NCBI GenBank assembly: GCA_043763845.1
Contig: JAYULE010000081.1
Coordinates: forward strand, 1 to 14,028
Origin: Pseudopedobacter sp043763845
GTDB lineage: Bacteria; Bacteroidota; Bacteroidia; Sphingobacteriales; Sphingobacteriaceae
Length of the DNA stretch: 14,028 nucleotides
Direction of reading: 5' to 3'
Every line of letters begins with the position of its first letter. The first letter of the stretch is position 1. This document shows positions 7,529 to 14,028 of the stretch, piece after piece. The notes under the pieces were generated by a model. It was not told where the DNA came from. It saw nothing but the letters and a program-made list of their open reading frames with translations, and did no database searches. The translations under genes were made by a program, and so were the position numbers.

Positions 7529-8119
7529 ATGAAGCTTAAAAATAGAATTGTTTTTTTTATGTTAATAGGTTTTTTTTTTTCTTGTAGAAAGGATGAAAAC
7601 AAAAAGATAAAATTTAATTGGATAAAAAATCAAAATACTTTATTTTACAATATTTATACGGATAATAAAGTTCAAATTGAATCTTTTACTTTAACTGTCT
7701 CAATAAATAGGTTTTCACAAAATAGCTTTGGAAATAATGTTGGTATGGATTTAATGGGTAGAAATCTCATAGTTAAAAAAGGTGGTTTATTTGGCGAAGC
7801 CTGTAAATTTGATTGCGGCTTTGGTATTTTAACTTGCGTAACTAAAATGGAATTTTTATATGCACCAAATGCGCCCACTCTAAATCAAGAATTACCCCAA
7901 TATAGTTGTGGTCCCGAGGTTGACTATTACATTAAAATTATTGAATTAAATAAACAGATAACTGTTCCGTATGGCACCTTTAATACGTATGTTATGCTTC
8001 ATGAAAATGGTGATAAATCTTATTGGAATGCGGATACTGGGATTATTATGTACGAAATCATTGATTATAATGATGGTAAGACTGTATTAAAAACATTAAA
8101 ACTAAATAGAATACAATAG
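7529..8119 (+). CDS. predicted surface-exposed lipoprotein of unknown function
   Basis: A 196-residue secreted protein that I cannot name. The N-terminus is a lipoprotein signal: basic MKLKNR, a hydrophobic core, and a lipobox-like FFSC with the lipidated cysteine at C19. The next residues RKDENKK resemble the charged lipoprotein export signal that sends Bacteroidota lipoproteins to the cell surface. Four further cysteines (C92, C96, C103, C127) could form disulfides. The C-terminal part (VPYGTFNTYVMLHENGDKSY, then WNADTGIIMYE) resembles the ending seen in many Bacteroidota lipoproteins of unknown role. The signal sequence is encoded over an 8-T and an 11-T run. It starts 27 bases after the antitoxin-like gene with no terminator between, so cotranscription is likely. 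No function should be assumed. Confidence 0.8.
   Translation: MKLKNRIVFFMLIGFFFSCRKDENKKIKFNWIKNQNTLFYNIYTDNKVQIESFTLTVSINRFSQNSFGNNVGMDLMGRNLIVKKGGLFGEACKFDCGFGILTCVTKMEFLYAPNAPTLNQELPQYSCGPEVDYYIKIIELNKQITVPYGTFNTYVMLHENGDKSYWNADTGIIMYEIIDYNDGKTVLKTLKLNRIQ
7570..7580 (+). repeat. 11-T homopolymer inside the lipoprotein signal-peptide codons
   Basis: An uninterrupted run of 11 T's encodes the end of G14 through F17 and the first base of S18, immediately before the lipidated cysteine. A second run of 8 T's lies at 7551-7558. A one-base slip would shift the frame inside the signal peptide and silence the gene. This is the longest homopolymer noticed in coding sequence of the window. Confidence 0.85.
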
Positions 8120-8199
8120 CGATTTTGATGTGATCTAAGTTTTAATCTTTAACCAACCCAACCAAACAAAATCCATTGTAAAACTCTTTATCAATTACC

Positions 8200-10041
8200 A
8201 TGAGCTATATAAGTTTGCAGGCCTGCGTAAGCGATTTAGAAAAAAACGGCCATTTAATAAGAATAAAGCAACAAGTTGACCCTTATTTAGAAGCTGCTGC
8301 TATACATTTACGAGTTTACGAAGCCAGTGGACCTGCTTTACTTTTCGAGAACATAAAAGGCAGTAAGTTTCCAGCCGTATCTAATTTGTTTGGTACATTA
8401 GAACGTAGCAAATTTATGTTCAGGGATACATTGGCCAACATAAAAACACTGGTAAACTTAAAAAACAATCCGCTTGAAGCGGTAAAAAATCCATTAAAAT
8501 ATGCTGGTGTATTGTTAACTGCTTTATCGGCTTTGCCATTTAAAATACCCCAAAGTTTTGCAAAAGTCAACTATGGGCGCACACAAATAAGTGAAATTCC
8601 ACCAATTGTAAATTGGCCAATGGATGGTGGCCCATTTGTAACTATGCCCCAAGTTTACACCGAAGATATTGATAAACCTGGTATTATGAACGCCAACTTG
8701 GGTATGTATCGCATACAACTATCAGGTAATGATTATATTACGGATAAGGAAATAGGATTACATTACCAACTTCATCGTGGCATTGGTGTACACCAAACCA
8801 AAGCCAATGCAAAAGGTCAGGCTTTAAAAGTAAGTATTTTTGTAGGCGGCCCACCTTCGCACCCTTTGGCTGCCGTTATGCCACTGCCCGAGGGTTTATC
8901 TGAAATGACATTTGCAGGGGCCTTAAATAACCGACGGTTTAGGTATTTTTACGATAAAGAAGGTTTTTGTATTTCGGCTGATGCCGATTTTGTAATTACT
9001 GGAACCGTACAACCGCATCAAAATAAAATGGAAGGTCCTTTTGGCGATCATTTGGGGTATTACAGTTTGCAGCATTTGTTTCCTTTAATGAAAGTGCATA
9101 ATGTTTACCACAAAAAAAATCCAATTTGGAGTTTTACTGTGGTTGGCCGTCCGCCGCAAGAAGATACCAGCTTTGGGGCCTTAATTCACGATATTACAGG
9201 TGCAGCAATTCCTAAAGAAATACCCGGTTTACACGCTGTAAATGCCGTTGATGCTGCCGGGGTGCACCCTTTACTTTTTGCCTTAGGTAGCGAACGTTAC
9301 ACACCCTACATTAAAGAACGCAAACCACAAGAAATTTTAACTTTAGCCAACCATATTTTAGGAAAAAGCCAGCTAAGCTTGGCTAAGTACTTGTTTATAT
9401 GCGCTAAAGAAGATAAATCAGATTTAGATATTTACAACATCCCACATTTTTTAACTCATGTTTTTGAGCGAATAGATTTTAGCCGCGACTTGCATTTTTA
9501 CACCAAAACTACCATTGATACGCTCGATTATAGCGGAACAGATTTAAATTCAGGTTCTAAAGTGGCATTTACCGTTGCCGGCGATAAAAAAAGAGAGTTA
9601 TGGACCCAATTGCCTAGTTATTTTGATTTACCCGCACCCTTTAATAATTACAAAATGGTTATGCCAGGTATTTTTGCCGTTGATGCGCCAAAATATACGG
9701 ATAAAAATCAAATAACTAATGAATTAAACATACTTAATACTTATTTAAAAGATAAAAATTTAGAGGGTTTAGCCATGCTGATTTTGTGCGATGATGCAGG
9801 CTTTACCGCCCAAACCGCAAATAATTTTGTATGGGTAACGTTTACACGCAGCAACCCATCTCACGATATATACGGCATAAATAGTTTTACCGAAAATAAA
9901 CATTGGGGTTGTACTGGCCCGTTAATTATTGATGCCCGCATAAAACCACACCACGCACCTCCGCTAATTAAAGATTCCGCCACTGAGAAAAAAGTGGATA
10001 AGTTAGGCCAAATAGGAGGGGTGCTTCACGGAATTATTTAG
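8200..10041 (+). CDS. ubiD: UbiD-family prenylated-FMN-dependent decarboxylase
   Basis: Non-oxidative decarboxylase of the UbiD/Fdc1 family, which needs prenylated FMN made by a UbiX-type protein (not in this window). Visible family features: NANLGMYR (164-171) with the cofactor/metal-site N166 and R171; the GLHYQLHRGIGVHQ segment with conserved histidines; and EGPFGDHLGYY (278-288), whose E278 and D283 match the acidic positions of the E-R-E/D active-site network. At 613 residues it is longer than E. coli UbiD (~497), as in the extended Bacteroidota form, with extra sequence at the C-terminus. In this phylum such proteins are usually assigned to menaquinone synthesis. The UbiA-type gene 2 kb downstream supports a quinone role, but an aromatic-acid decarboxylase is not excluded. 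Confidence 0.88.
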   Translation: MSYISLQACVSDLEKNGHLIRIKQQVDPYLEAAAIHLRVYEASGPALLFENIKGSKFPAVSNLFGTLERSKFMFRDTLANIKTLVNLKNNPLEAVKNPLKYAGVLLTALSALPFKIPQSFAKVNYGRTQISEIPPIVNWPMDGGPFVTMPQVYTEDIDKPGIMNANLGMYRIQLSGNDYITDKEIGLHYQLHRGIGVHQTKANAKGQALKVSIFVGGPPSHPLAAVMPLPEGLSEMTFAGALNNRRFRYFYDKEGFCISADADFVITGTVQPHQNKMEGPFGDHLGYYSLQHLFPLMKVHNVYHKKNPIWSFTVVGRPPQEDTSFGALIHDITGAAIPKEIPGLHAVNAVDAAGVHPLLFALGSERYTPYIKERKPQEILTLANHILGKSQLSLAKYLFICAKEDKSDLDIYNIPHFLTHVFERIDFSRDLHFYTKTTIDTLDYSGTDLNSGSKVAFTVAGDKKRELWTQLPSYFDLPAPFNNYKMVMPGIFAVDAPKYTDKNQITNELNILNTYLKDKNLEGLAMLILCDDAGFTAQTANNFVWVTFTRSNPSHDIYGINSFTENKHWGCTGPLIIDARIKPHHAPPLIKDSATEKKVDKLGQIGGVLHGII

Positions 10042-10100
10042 TTATTAATTGGAACAATTTTTGGGTTTATTTAGCTAACAATTAAATAAAAAAAAATACA

Positions 10101-10877
10101 ATGGCAACAGCATTAATTACAGGAGCTTCTAACGGTATTGGACTAGAATTAGCAAAAATTCATGCATCGAAAGGTGGAGATTTGGTTTTGGTTGCTCGAA
10201 GCATTACCAAGTTAAACGATTTAAAACAAGAATTAGAAAACAAGTACAAAATAAAAGTGTACACAATTGGTAAAGACCTTTCGAAAGGTAATGCAGCACA
10301 AGAAGTCTACGATGAAACTAAGGTGCAAAAAATTGAAATTGATTATTTGATAAATAATGCTGGATTTGGCGATTTTGGGATGTTTGTAGAAACAAATTGG
10401 GACAAAGAATTACAAATGATTAATTTAAACATCACTACTTTAACCCAGTTTACAAAATTGTATTTACAAGATATGGTTAAACGAGGAAGTGGTAAAGTGA
10501 TGAATTTAGCTTCAACAGCGGCTTTTCAATCTGGCCCAACAATGGCAGTTTATTTTGCTACAAAGGCTTACGTTTTAAATTTTTCGGAAGCAATTGATAA
10601 TGAAGTGAGCGATAAAGGTGTAACTGTAACCGCACTTTGCCCGGGACCAACCCAAAGTGGTTTTCAAAACACTGCTGCTATGCATGATAGCTCTTTGTTT
10701 AAAGGAAAAAAATTGCCAACTTCAAAAGAAGTTGCCCAATATGGGTACAAGGCAATGATGAAAGGGCAAACCATTGCTATTCATGGTTTTATTAATAATA
10801 TTTTGGCAAATAGTGTTCGTTTTATGCCTAGGGCACTGGTGGTAAATTTTACTAGAAAAATACAAGCCACATTATAA
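10101..10877 (+). CDS. short-chain dehydrogenase/reductase (classical SDR)
   Basis: NAD(P)-dependent oxidoreductase with a Rossmann fold. The cofactor motif TGASNGIG is at 7-14; the arginine in VAR (R33) suggests NADP preference. The NNAG structural motif is at 85-88, and the catalytic set is S138, Y151 and K155 (YFATK). The PGPT loop after the fifth strand is at 181-184. Length (258) and the ending agree with the DltE/YqjQ-like SDR group, so the gene looks complete. It lies 59 bases after ubiD in the same orientation and could share its transcript, but nothing ties its substrate to the quinone pathway. The transposase remnant begins right at its stop codon. Confidence 0.85.
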   Translation: MATALITGASNGIGLELAKIHASKGGDLVLVARSITKLNDLKQELENKYKIKVYTIGKDLSKGNAAQEVYDETKVQKIEIDYLINNAGFGDFGMFVETNWDKELQMINLNITTLTQFTKLYLQDMVKRGSGKVMNLASTAAFQSGPTMAVYFATKAYVLNFSEAIDNEVSDKGVTVTALCPGPTQSGFQNTAAMHDSSLFKGKKLPTSKEVAQYGYKAMMKGQTIAIHGFINNILANSVRFMPRALVVNFTRKIQATL

Positions 10878-11319
10878 TAGATGCCAAACAAACCGATGGC
10901 GTATATTTTATACAAACTTCGCTAAAAGAAAGTATTGAAAAAATACTGTGAGATATTTATAATACCCTTACCGATATTGAAACAACGTTTAAAGTGCTAA
11001 AACCGACCTTAACATTCGCCCCGTTTTCCACCAAAAAGACGAACGTACAAAAGCATACATACAGCTAGGTATTGTAGCCTATATACTTGTAAATACCTTA
11101 AAGTATAAACTAAAAAAAGCAGGTATAAACCACAGCTAGATCAATATAGTTAAAATAATGAATACGCAAAAAGTAGTAACAACATCTTTTGTAAAGGATA
11201 AAAATCAAGTAATTATACTAAAAAAATGTAGGGAACCTAATGCACAAATTTTGGTAATATACCAAGCCACAAATTATAAACTAAAACCTTTTAGCTTAAA
11301 AAAGTTTGTGTTACCCTAA
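10874..11319 (+). pseudogene. decayed 3' fragment of an IS1634-like (IS4-superfamily) DDE transposase
   Basis: Read through in frame, this stretch gives the C-terminal ~147 codons of a transposase: QTDGVYFIQTSLKES, then DIYNTLTDIETTFKVLK, then DLNIRPVFHQKDERTKAYIQ, LGIVAYILVNTLKYKLKKAG, INIVKIMNTQKVVTT, and ...KKFVLP before a TAA at 11317-11319. The E and K spaced by six residues (IETTFKVLK) match the catalytic glutamate region of the IS4 superfamily. Three lesions inactivate it: a TGA at 10949-10951 and a TAG at 11137-11139, both where relatives have tryptophan (TGG), and a one-base deletion in the A-run at 10999-11002. The 5' two thirds, the start codon and the left end are missing. The ATG at 11158 opens a 53-residue frame that is only the tail of this relic. 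Confidence 0.8.
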
Positions 11320-11466
11320 TAAAAAATAAATCGGCATTAAAAAGCTGTAAGTGAGAACTTTGTGCTATAAAAAATACAAGTTAGGTTAAATAAAATTCAA
11401 TATTTTAGCCTTTCCCCACCTAAAAATCTCCCACCAACCTTTCCCAATAAATATTACCTTTGCGGA
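11320..11466. other. intergenic stretch between the transposase relic and yihA
   Basis: No open frame of note. It may hold the right end of the lost insertion sequence (the AT-rich run near 11330-11385), but I find no terminal inverted repeat partner because the left end is gone. A pyrimidine-rich stretch (11408-11446) precedes the yihA promoter element. Confidence 0.5.
11455..11462 (+). promoter_or_regulatory. TAnnTTTG promoter element abutting the yihA start
   Basis: TACCTTTG matches the Bacteroidota -7 consensus exactly, but only four bases (CGGA) separate it from the ATG at 11467. Transcription from such elements usually begins several bases downstream, so the message would start at or within a few bases of the start codon. 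No properly spaced TTG is seen upstream. Confidence 0.5.
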
Positions 11467-12114
11467 ATGATTATAAAATCGGCCGAGTTTACCGTTAGTA
11501 ACACCAAAATAAGTAAGCTACCTCTGCCCGAGCTACCCGAATATGCTTTTATCGGTCGCTCTAACGTGGGTAAATCATCGTTAATAAATATGGTTTTGGG
11601 TGCTAAAGGTTTAGCAAAAACATCGCAAAAGCCAGGAAAAACTCAATTGATAAATCATTTTTTAATTAATAAAACTTGGTACGTGGTAGATTTACCAGGT
11701 TATGGCTATGCAAAAAGCAGCAAAAGTAACCGAGCTGAATGGGCGAAATTTATCAGCAATTACCTAGAAAAAAGAGAAAGCTTACAATGCGTTTTTGTAT
11801 TGATTGATAGTAGGTTAGAACCCCAAAAAATAGATATTGAATTTTGTTGCTGGCTGGGCGAACGCAGCATTCCCTTTATTTTACTGTTTACCAAAGCCGA
11901 TAAACAATCAAATCTAAAATCGCAACAAAATATAGGCTTGTTTAAAAAAGCTTTATTAGAATTTTTTGACGAACTGCCAGAACCTATTTTAACTTCGGCC
12001 GAAAAATATTTAGGGAAAGATGCTATTTTAGCAATGATAACCGATATAAACTCGCGGTTTGTAATACCCGAATACGCCCTAAAAATTGAAGACGAATTGC
12101 CCGAAACTGATTAA
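11467..12114 (+). CDS. yihA: ribosome biogenesis GTPase YihA/YsxC (EngB)
   Basis: Essential small GTPase needed for late assembly of the large ribosomal subunit. All G motifs are visible: G1 GRSNVGKSS (30-38), the G2 threonine in the TSQKPGKTQ region (52-60), G3 DLPG followed by YGYAK (75-83), G4 TKAD (142-145), and a G5-like TSAEKYLG near 176. The MIIKSAEF N-terminus is typical of Bacteroidota members, which supports the ATG at 11467. Length 215 is normal. It shares one base with the next gene (TAATG), so it heads an overlapping three-gene operon. The promoter element sits only four bases upstream. Confidence 0.95.
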   Translation: MIIKSAEFTVSNTKISKLPLPELPEYAFIGRSNVGKSSLINMVLGAKGLAKTSQKPGKTQLINHFLINKTWYVVDLPGYGYAKSSKSNRAEWAKFISNYLEKRESLQCVFVLIDSRLEPQKIDIEFCCWLGERSIPFILLFTKADKQSNLKSQQNIGLFKKALLEFFDELPEPILTSAEKYLGKDAILAMITDINSRFVIPEYALKIEDELPETD

Positions 12115-12971
12115 TGAAAAAATATTTATCACTCGTAACTTTTTCGCACACCATTTTTGCAATGCCCTTTGCGTTTATTGGTTTTTTTTTAGCCGTAAAC
12201 ACAACGCAAAATACATTTAGTTGGTTTAAATTAGGCTTAATGTTGCTGTGTATGGTTTTTGCCCGCAACGCCGCAATGGCTTTTAACCGTTATTTAGACC
12301 GTGAAATAGACGCAAAAAATCCTCGTACTAAAATACGAGATATTCCAGCTGGGCGTATTTCTGCCAAAAATGCCTTGGTATTTACGTTGCTAAATTGTGC
12401 GTTTTTTTTAACAGCAACTTGGTTTATAAATCCACTTTGTTTTTACCTTTCGCCAGTAGCTTTGCTACTTGTTTTAGGTTACAGTTTTACCAAACGTTTT
12501 ACCGCTTTGTGCCATTTGGTTTTGGGTTTGGGCCTATCACTTGCGCCAATTGGCGCATATTTGGTGGTAACTGGGGCATTTGCATTGTTACCCATTTTGT
12601 TTTCGTTAGCGGTTTTATGCTGGGTTAGCGGTTTCGATATTATTTATGCCCTACAAGACGAAGCCTTTGATAAGCAAGAAAAACTACACTCCATCCCATC
12701 TTATTTAGGCACACATAAAGCATTAATAGTAAGCAATATACTGCACATTTTTGCAGCTATTTTTGTAATAGCACCTTTGTTTTTTACTCCCTTAACTTGG
12801 CCATATTATGTGGGTTTAACTATTTTTATTGGGATGCTAATTTATCAGCACCAGCTGGTAAAACTAAACGATCTTAGCAAAATTAATTTTGAATTTATGA
12901 CCACCAACGGCATTGCTTCGGTTGCTTTTGCCACCTGTTTTTTATTAGATATTTATTATAGATCGTTATGA
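12114..12971 (+). CDS. ubiA: UbiA-family aromatic prenyltransferase (MqnP/4-hydroxybenzoate polyprenyltransferase-like)
   Basis: Integral membrane enzyme that attaches a polyprenyl chain to an aromatic acid in quinone synthesis. The two aspartate-rich motifs that bind the Mg-diphosphate are present: N58-R-Y-L-D62-R-E-I-D66, followed by NPRT, and D175-xx-YALQ-D182-xxx-D186. About eight or nine hydrophobic helices cover the 285 residues. The NRYLDRxID form and the length resemble the ubiA_other/MqnP group of the futalosine menaquinone route more than MenA; this is from memory of family patterns. It overlaps yihA by one base and the peptidase gene by four (ATGA). A UbiD-family gene lies 2 kb upstream, a fitting partner for the decarboxylation step. 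Confidence 0.88.
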   Translation: MKKYLSLVTFSHTIFAMPFAFIGFFLAVNTTQNTFSWFKLGLMLLCMVFARNAAMAFNRYLDREIDAKNPRTKIRDIPAGRISAKNALVFTLLNCAFFLTATWFINPLCFYLSPVALLLVLGYSFTKRFTALCHLVLGLGLSLAPIGAYLVVTGAFALLPILFSLAVLCWVSGFDIIYALQDEAFDKQEKLHSIPSYLGTHKALIVSNILHIFAAIFVIAPLFFTPLTWPYYVGLTIFIGMLIYQHQLVKLNDLSKINFEFMTTNGIASVAFATCFLLDIYYRSL

Positions 12972-14028
12972 TTATAAACACCAAAAAAAGAAATTTTTTA
13001 CCCCAAACCTTAATTATTGATTGGGAAACCTTAGAACCAATTTTTAACCAGTTGATTAATACCGAAATAAATTCGGTAAGCGAATTAGAAAAATGGCTAA
13101 AAAACCGCAGCGAGTTGGAAGCTGCTTTGGAAGAAGATTTTGCTTGGCGATACATAAAAATGACTTGCGATACTACCAACGATGATTTGGTAAAAGCTTT
13201 CCAATATTTTGCTACCGAAATAGAGCCTAAAATTGCGCCTTTAAACAACCAACTCAATCAAAAATTTGTGGCTTGTGCTTTCGCAGATGATTTAGATACC
13301 GAAAAATATTTTATTTATACCCGTGGCATCAAAAAAGCATTAGAACTTTTTAGAGACGAAAACATCCCACTACAAACTCAAATACAAGTTGAGCAACAAA
13401 AATACCAAGGTATTACTGGAAGTATGGCTGTAAATATAAATGGAGAAGAATATACCTTAGAACAAGCGGCAAATTTCCTTAAAAACCTGGACCGTAACAC
13501 CCGCAAGCAAGCTTGGGAAACTATTACTTTAAGAAGGTTGCAAGATGCCGAAACTTTAAATATTTTGTTTAACGATTTAAAAGTATTGCGACACCAAGTT
13601 GCCGTAAATGCTGGTTTTGCTAATTTTAGAGATTATATGTTTGCCGCTTTAGGTAGGTTTGATTATACGCCGCAAGATTGTTTCGATTTTCACGATGCCA
13701 TACAAAAAGTAATTGTGCCATTATTGGCTCAACAAGCCGATGAACGCAAAACCGCCCTAAATTTACCCAGCCTAAAACCTTGGGATATGGATGTTGATAC
13801 CAGTGGCAAAGAAGCTTTAAAACCTTTTGATGGTGGGCAAGATTTGATTGATAAATCTATTATTTGCTTTAGCCGTTTGGGGAGTTTTTATGGCGACCTT
13901 TTACAGGCGATGAAGGATAATAACTTTTTTGATGTTGAAAGCCGTAAAGGCAAAGCACCAGGTGGTTACAATTACCCTTTGGCCGAAACCGGCGCACCTT
14001 TTATTTTTATGAATGCTGCAAATTCGTT
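12968..14028 (+). CDS. M3-family metallopeptidase (oligoendopeptidase-like), N-terminal part, cut by window end
   Basis: An open frame starts at the ATG at 12968, overlapping the ubiA stop by four bases, and runs off the window after 353 codons. The product resembles cytosolic M3-family oligopeptidases, which degrade short peptides. The helical N-terminal lobe has the expected order: DFAWRYIKMTCDT, then the NTRKQAWETI helix, then FRDYMFAALGRFDYTP. The diagnostic segment before the active site, SRKGKAPGGYNYP (325 onward) with TGAPFIFMNAAN, is present. The zinc-binding HExxH helix should follow shortly after the window ends, so activity cannot be judged here. Complete relatives have ~560-580 residues. 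A peptidase in the yihA-ubiA operon has no evident functional link and may be there by chance. Confidence 0.88.
   Translation, partial: MIINTKKRNFLPQTLIIDWETLEPIFNQLINTEINSVSELEKWLKNRSELEAALEEDFAWRYIKMTCDTTNDDLVKAFQYFATEIEPKIAPLNNQLNQKFVACAFADDLDTEKYFIYTRGIKKALELFRDENIPLQTQIQVEQQKYQGITGSMAVNINGEEYTLEQAANFLKNLDRNTRKQAWETITLRRLQDAETLNILFNDLKVLRHQVAVNAGFANFRDYMFAALGRFDYTPQDCFDFHDAIQKVIVPLLAQQADERKTALNLPSLKPWDMDVDTSGKEALKPFDGGQDLIDKSIICFSRLGSFYGDLLQAMKDNNFFDVESRKGKAPGGYNYPLAETGAPFIFMNAANS

Noticed and set aside
7672..7878. 68-residue minus-strand frame opposite the lipoprotein gene (possible antisense toxin?)
   Set aside because: No motif or promoter evidence, and the + strand product has a clear lipoprotein signal. 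Considered because of the antitoxin-like neighbour, but unsupported.
8316..8718. Two overlapping minus-strand frames inside ubiD
   Set aside because: Shadows of the strongly conserved ubiD coding sequence, with no family resemblance.
10949..11139. Stop-codon recoding (TGA as Trp or selenocysteine, TAG readthrough) in the transposase region
   Set aside because: TGA and TAG both occur at Trp positions together with a frameshift and a missing 5' part, while other genes here use TGG for Trp and end with TGA. Plain decay explains it.
12395..12628. 77-residue + strand frame inside ubiA
   Set aside because: It is an out-of-frame reading of transmembrane codons of the UbiA gene, with a Phe/Leu-rich product and no independent support.
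12895..13257. 120-residue open frame on the minus strand
   Set aside because: It lies opposite the start of the M3 peptidase and the end of ubiA, both well supported; composition and lack of motifs mark it as a shadow.
1..14028. CRISPR array, tRNA/rRNA genes, prophage, integrase/attachment sites or known defence genes
   Set aside because: No spaced direct repeats, no tRNA-like cloverleaf and no matching protein families were seen on reading both strands.

Overview
The window is AT-rich, densely coding DNA with every supported gene on the + strand. It almost certainly comes from a member of the Bacteroidota, most likely a Sphingobacteriales-type lineage. This rests on the protein families (a peptidase-less HlyB/HlyD/TolC trio, a VapB/DUF2281-like C-terminus, the ~613-residue UbiD form, an IS1634-type transposase remnant), on TAnnTTTG promoter elements, on the lack of Shine-Dalgarno sequences, and on a lipoprotein with a K-D-E-rich segment after its cysteine. 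The placement is made from remembered family patterns, not from a search.

Layout. (1) 71-4489: a tightly packed three-gene export operon (ABC exporter, HlyD-type adaptor, TolC-type outer membrane channel). The ABC nucleotide-binding domain has lost most of its hydrolysis motifs. (2) 4685-6233: a Nudix hydrolase and a COG0523/CobW GTPase, probably cotranscribed. (3) 6382-7236: a BadF/BcrA-type sugar kinase, followed by a perfect 12-bp terminator hairpin. (4) 7310-8119: a small accessory pair with its own promoter-like element, made of a 63-residue orphan antitoxin-like protein and a probable surface lipoprotein whose signal peptide is encoded over an 11-T tract. (5) 8200-10877: a UbiD-family decarboxylase and a short-chain dehydrogenase. 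(6) 10874-11319: a decayed 3' third of an IS4-superfamily (IS1634-like) transposase, the only mobile-element trace. (7) 11467-end: an overlapping operon of the ribosome-assembly GTPase YihA/EngB, a UbiA-type prenyltransferase, and an M3-family oligopeptidase cut off by the window edge.

How the genes fit together. UbiD- and UbiA-type enzymes 2 kb apart suggest quinone synthesis. The UbiA sequence resembles MqnP-type enzymes of the futalosine menaquinone route, but the pathway cannot be decided from this window. The efflux trio spans inner membrane, periplasm and outer membrane, with no substrate gene in view. I see no CRISPR array, tRNA, rRNA, phage or defence system. The best leads are the degenerate ABC ATPase, the homopolymer tract in the lipoprotein, the toxin-less antitoxin fragment, the transposase fossil and the near-leaderless yihA promoter. 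None of these amounts to a clear new multi-gene system.
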